From Paenibacillus ferrarius (GTDB lineage: Bacteria; Bacillota; Bacilli; Paenibacillales; NBRC-103111), in the NCBI RefSeq assembly GCF_002027705.1, contig NZ_MBTG01000012.1, positions 310,001 through 374,000 of the forward strand: a DNA stretch of 64,000 nt, given 5' to 3'. The translations under genes and the position numbers were made by a program. Position 1 is the stretch's first letter. The number at the start of each line of letters is the position of its first letter. The notes under the pieces were generated by a model, which was not told where the DNA came from, made no database searches, and saw only the letters and a program-made list of their open reading frames with translations. Shown piece by piece: positions 61,887 through 64,000 of the stretch.

Positions 61887-62804
61887 TTATAAGTACGTCA
61901 TTTGCCATTTCGTTATTCTTCCGCGCGGCACCCATTCGACGACAAGCAGATTTCCTTGGTTGTCGAGGCATAACGCGTGCGGGGAGATGAAATGATCATC
62001 CTTCCACTCTGACTCGGGAATGTTAGGCCAACGTTCATCCTCCCATTGGTTAGGGTTCTCACCGATATGCGTGATCACCCGAAACTGGGCATCCGTTATC
62101 GTCACGCGACTATTCAAATCGGGAATATAGTAGTGGTTTCCATCACCAACCAGATCACAGGGCAGCAGGAAATCACCGACATAGGTGCGCAGCAGCTCAC
62201 CGTCTAAGGTGAAACAAGGAAAGCGTTGATTTCTTCGATCGGCCACGTACAATAGCGGCTCTGAGCCACTTGTATCGATCCATATGCCATGGGGTTCTTG
62301 GAATTGCCCGTCACAGCTGCCCCGACCGCCCCAAGAGCTGAGCCATGTTCCAGCATTATCATAACGGTGAATGTAGTACTCCCCATAGCCATCGACCACA
62401 TAGATATCTCCATTCGGAGCAACGCTCACATCCGTTGGCTTGAATTGCTCTGAAGAAGGATATGCGGTTGGGAGAGGGGGAGCGCTGATGGTCAGCAGCT
62501 CCCGTCCATCCAATGTGTATTTGGCAACCAGATGCCTGGCAATGTCAGTCAAATACAAGAATTCTTCGCCGTTAGCTTCGCGGCTCAGATGCAGGCCATG
62601 GGCACCGCGGGCGAATGCCTCGCCCCAAGAGTACAGATAGTTTCCTTCAGGGTCGAGAACAACAACAGCATGATGGCTCATGTTGAAGATAAAGATTCGG
62701 TCCTGAGAATCAACGGCGATGCCGTGCGTATAGCCCAGCTCCATGCCGCTTGGCAGACGAGGCCAGCTAATGACCGGCTTGGCGATCAAGCGCGGCTCAG
62801 ACAT
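61887..62804 (-). CDS. NHL-repeat/six-bladed beta-propeller protein
   Basis: Soluble beta-propeller (305 aa) without signal peptide. Repeated NHL/SMP-30-type strands are seen: THGIAVDSQDRIFIFNMSHHAVVVLD, PTDVSVAPNGDIYVVDGYGE, EPHGIWIDTSGSEPLLYVADRR and SPHALCLDNQGNLLVVEWV. The blades repeat about every 45-50 residues. Such proteins are often lyases, lactonases or binding modules; this one cannot be assigned. Its start overlaps the PhyH stop by 8 nt, so the two are coupled. Confidence 0.82.
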   Translation of the reverse strand: MSEPRLIAKPVISWPRLPSGMELGYTHGIAVDSQDRIFIFNMSHHAVVVLDPEGNYLYSWGEAFARGAHGLHLSREANGEEFLYLTDIARHLVAKYTLDGRELLTISAPPLPTAYPSSEQFKPTDVSVAPNGDIYVVDGYGEYYIHRYDNAGTWLSSWGGRGSCDGQFQEPHGIWIDTSGSEPLLYVADRRNQRFPCFTLDGELLRTYVGDFLLPCDLVGDGNHYYIPDLNSRVTITDAQFRVITHIGENPNQWEDERWPNIPESEWKDDHFISPHALCLDNQGNLLVVEWVPRGRITKWQMTYL

Positions 62805-63606
62805 TGGCTTTCACCAGCAGCGGGAAACGTGGTCCTGCAATCGGCTCGCCTGCCTTCAAGCCCAGTCCGTTTGTCACGGGATGTTCCTTGCCATCGAACG
62901 TGACGCCGTCCGGCGTGAAGATGATAGCCAGTACACGGCGAGGTTTATCCGTGGAATTCGCATGGGCATAGTGGAAGGTCAGGCCGTTATGAAACGTGCA
63001 GCTTCCCGCTTTTAACGGAACAATAACGGGCTTCTGACCCTCGGCTTGACCTCCTTCGATATAGTCGAATATATTTTGCGGGTTGAGGAAATCGATGCCT
63101 GTCAGTTTGCCGAGTTTGTGGGATTTGGGCACGAAAGCCATGCAGCCATTGTCCTCGTTCACGTCGTCAAGCGTTATCCAGATTGACATCATGCCCGCTT
63201 CGGATTCCTGAATGGGCCAGTAGGGGGTGTCCTGATGCCAAGGCGTCGCTTTGGAATCACCTGGCATTTTCCAAAGTCCATGATCGTGGAAAAATCGCAT
63301 ACCCGAGGCGCCGGACAGCTCGAGTGCCGATTGGGCGAAACGGGGGTGGAAACTGTAGGATCCCATTCCTGCATGGTCGCGCCAAAGGTTGATTTTTTGG
63401 TTCAATACGCGGTAATAGGAACCGCCTTTTTGATCCGCTGCTAAAGATCGGTCGCTTTCCGTTTGCATAGCTTCTTCCAGATAGACACGCAGCTCCGCCA
63501 GTTCTTCCGAAGTCAGCATGTTGTCCACCTGCACAAATCCATTTTCCCTATAAAAGTCGATATGGTCTTGCGTAATCGGGGTTTGTATTTTTGAATGTAA
63601 GTTCAT
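62797..63606 (-). CDS. Phytanoyl-CoA dioxygenase (PhyH) family protein
   Basis: Fe(II)/2-oxoglutarate-dependent dioxygenase family (269 aa). The iron-binding HxD is in TPWHQDTPYWP, and the distal His is in FHYAHANSTDKPRRVLAIIF, where the Arg (PRR) would bind 2-oxoglutarate. Bacterial members hydroxylate varied small molecules. AAGGAGGA is 8 nt before ATG 63606. It starts the two-gene minus-strand unit with the propeller gene, divergent from the AraC gene, which may control it. Confidence 0.87.
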   Translation of the reverse strand: MNLHSKIQTPITQDHIDFYRENGFVQVDNMLTSEELAELRVYLEEAMQTESDRSLAADQKGGSYYRVLNQKINLWRDHAGMGSYSFHPRFAQSALELSGASGMRFFHDHGLWKMPGDSKATPWHQDTPYWPIQESEAGMMSIWITLDDVNEDNGCMAFVPKSHKLGKLTGIDFLNPQNIFDYIEGGQAEGQKPVIVPLKAGSCTFHNGLTFHYAHANSTDKPRRVLAIIFTPDGVTFDGKEHPVTNGLGLKAGEPIAGPRFPLLVKANV

Positions 63607-63724
63607 AGTTTAAATCCTCCTTGTGTCTGGGTTTAAAGCAATTATAATAGGAGGAGAGCAGAAGGACGATGGAGAAATTTCCTCATTATTTGTAAAAAAG
63701 TCGAATCAATATAAGGTGAAATAG

Positions 63725-64000
63725 ATGAGTGAAACATTAAGAGTTGATTACCGAACACTGTCTCCTTATGTCCGCTATGTGCATGAGGTTGAGCTTCCTG
63801 CAGGAAGCCGATTGCCGAAGCGGCATATTTACGATTATGAGTTTATTTATGTTCTCAAAGGCAGCGGTACAATCTGGATCGAAGAACGGTCCTATGCGAT
63901 TCGGAGTGGCGATCTTGTGCATATCAGGCCCCATTTGGCTAATGAGATGCATATTGCGGATGAGGGGCCAATGCTTTGTTTTGCGGTACATTTTGATTAT
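63725..64000 (+). CDS. AraC-family regulator, N-terminal part (runs off the window)
   Basis: The first 92 codons are visible. They form a cupin-type sensor domain: ELPAGSRLPKRHIYDYEFIYVLKGSG, WIEERSYAIRSGDLVHIRPH, typical of AraC regulators in sugar clusters; the helix-turn-helix lies beyond the edge. AAGGTG lies just before ATG 63725. Divergent from the PhyH gene with a 118 nt shared promoter region, so it likely regulates that unit. If the rest lacked an AraC domain, it would be a plain cupin. Confidence 0.75.
   Translation, partial: MSETLRVDYRTLSPYVRYVHEVELPAGSRLPKRHIYDYEFIYVLKGSGTIWIEERSYAIRSGDLVHIRPHLANEMHIADEGPMLCFAVHFDY

Overview
The window reads as chromosomal DNA of a Paenibacillus-type Firmicute. 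The reasons are strong AGGAGG-like ribosome binding sites with frequent TTG/GTG starts, two complete YesM/YesN-type two-component systems each beside a lipoprotein-fed sugar ABC importer without its own ATPase, lipoprotein and S-layer (SLH) signals, copper-amine-oxidase-N 'stalk' domains, and a ydaJKLMN-like exopolysaccharide operon. I see no rRNA, tRNA, insertion sequence, prophage or CRISPR array.

Layout. 3-167: tail of a probable MFS exporter. 330-10659: carbohydrate uptake cluster 1 (sensor kinase, response regulator, binding lipoprotein, two permeases, metallophosphoesterase, Gfo/Idh oxidoreductase, GNAT, AraC). 10660-11707: non-coding, with a four-core repeat element (A1) and a hexanucleotide microsatellite. 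11708-17345: secreted propeller-like protein, MarR, a Tet(X)-like flavin monooxygenase with TetR and a palindromic operator, aspartate racemase-like enzyme, GNAT. 17346-25563: repeat A2, then an accessory stretch of single genes (NADAR, unknown, APH-like kinase, lipoprotein, GNAT, SLH protein, serine hydrolase, DinB relic, DUF4091 protein). 25613-29953: repeat A3, then a minus-strand operon for a Tat-exported GMC dehydrogenase with its own TatC and TatA, divergent from a cytochrome c lipoprotein. 30201-38614: six-gene exopolysaccharide synthase operon ending in a degenerate GGDEF protein that keeps an RxxD I-site. 38927-42431: Rieske oxygenase, paiB fragment, orphan assimilatory nitrate reductase. 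42432-43733: a 7 x 112 bp hairpin array and a 35 bp iterated repeat in front of an NrtR-type regulator. 43734-52034: mixed small genes, including a frameshifted quinone oxidoreductase and a GNAT with an internal deletion. 52339-63606: carbohydrate cluster 2 (kinase, regulator, binding protein, two permeases, GH78 alpha-L-rhamnosidase), convergent with a PhyH dioxygenase/NHL propeller pair. 63725-64000: start of an AraC-type regulator.

How it works together. Each two-component system very probably senses an extracellular sugar and drives its adjacent importer; cluster 2 looks built for rhamnosides. The dehydrogenase, TatAC and cytochrome c form a plausible export-and-electron-transfer module. 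The ydaJKLMN-like operon should make a secreted polysaccharide under c-di-GMP control.

The most unusual signal is non-coding. Five intergenic elements (10851-11037, 17515-17700, 25613-25860, 42600-43362, 49581-49770) all consist of short inverted-repeat cores whose centres alternate about 51 and about 61 bp apart, although core sequences differ between families. These distances are close to 5 and 6 helical turns, so all cores would face one side of the DNA.
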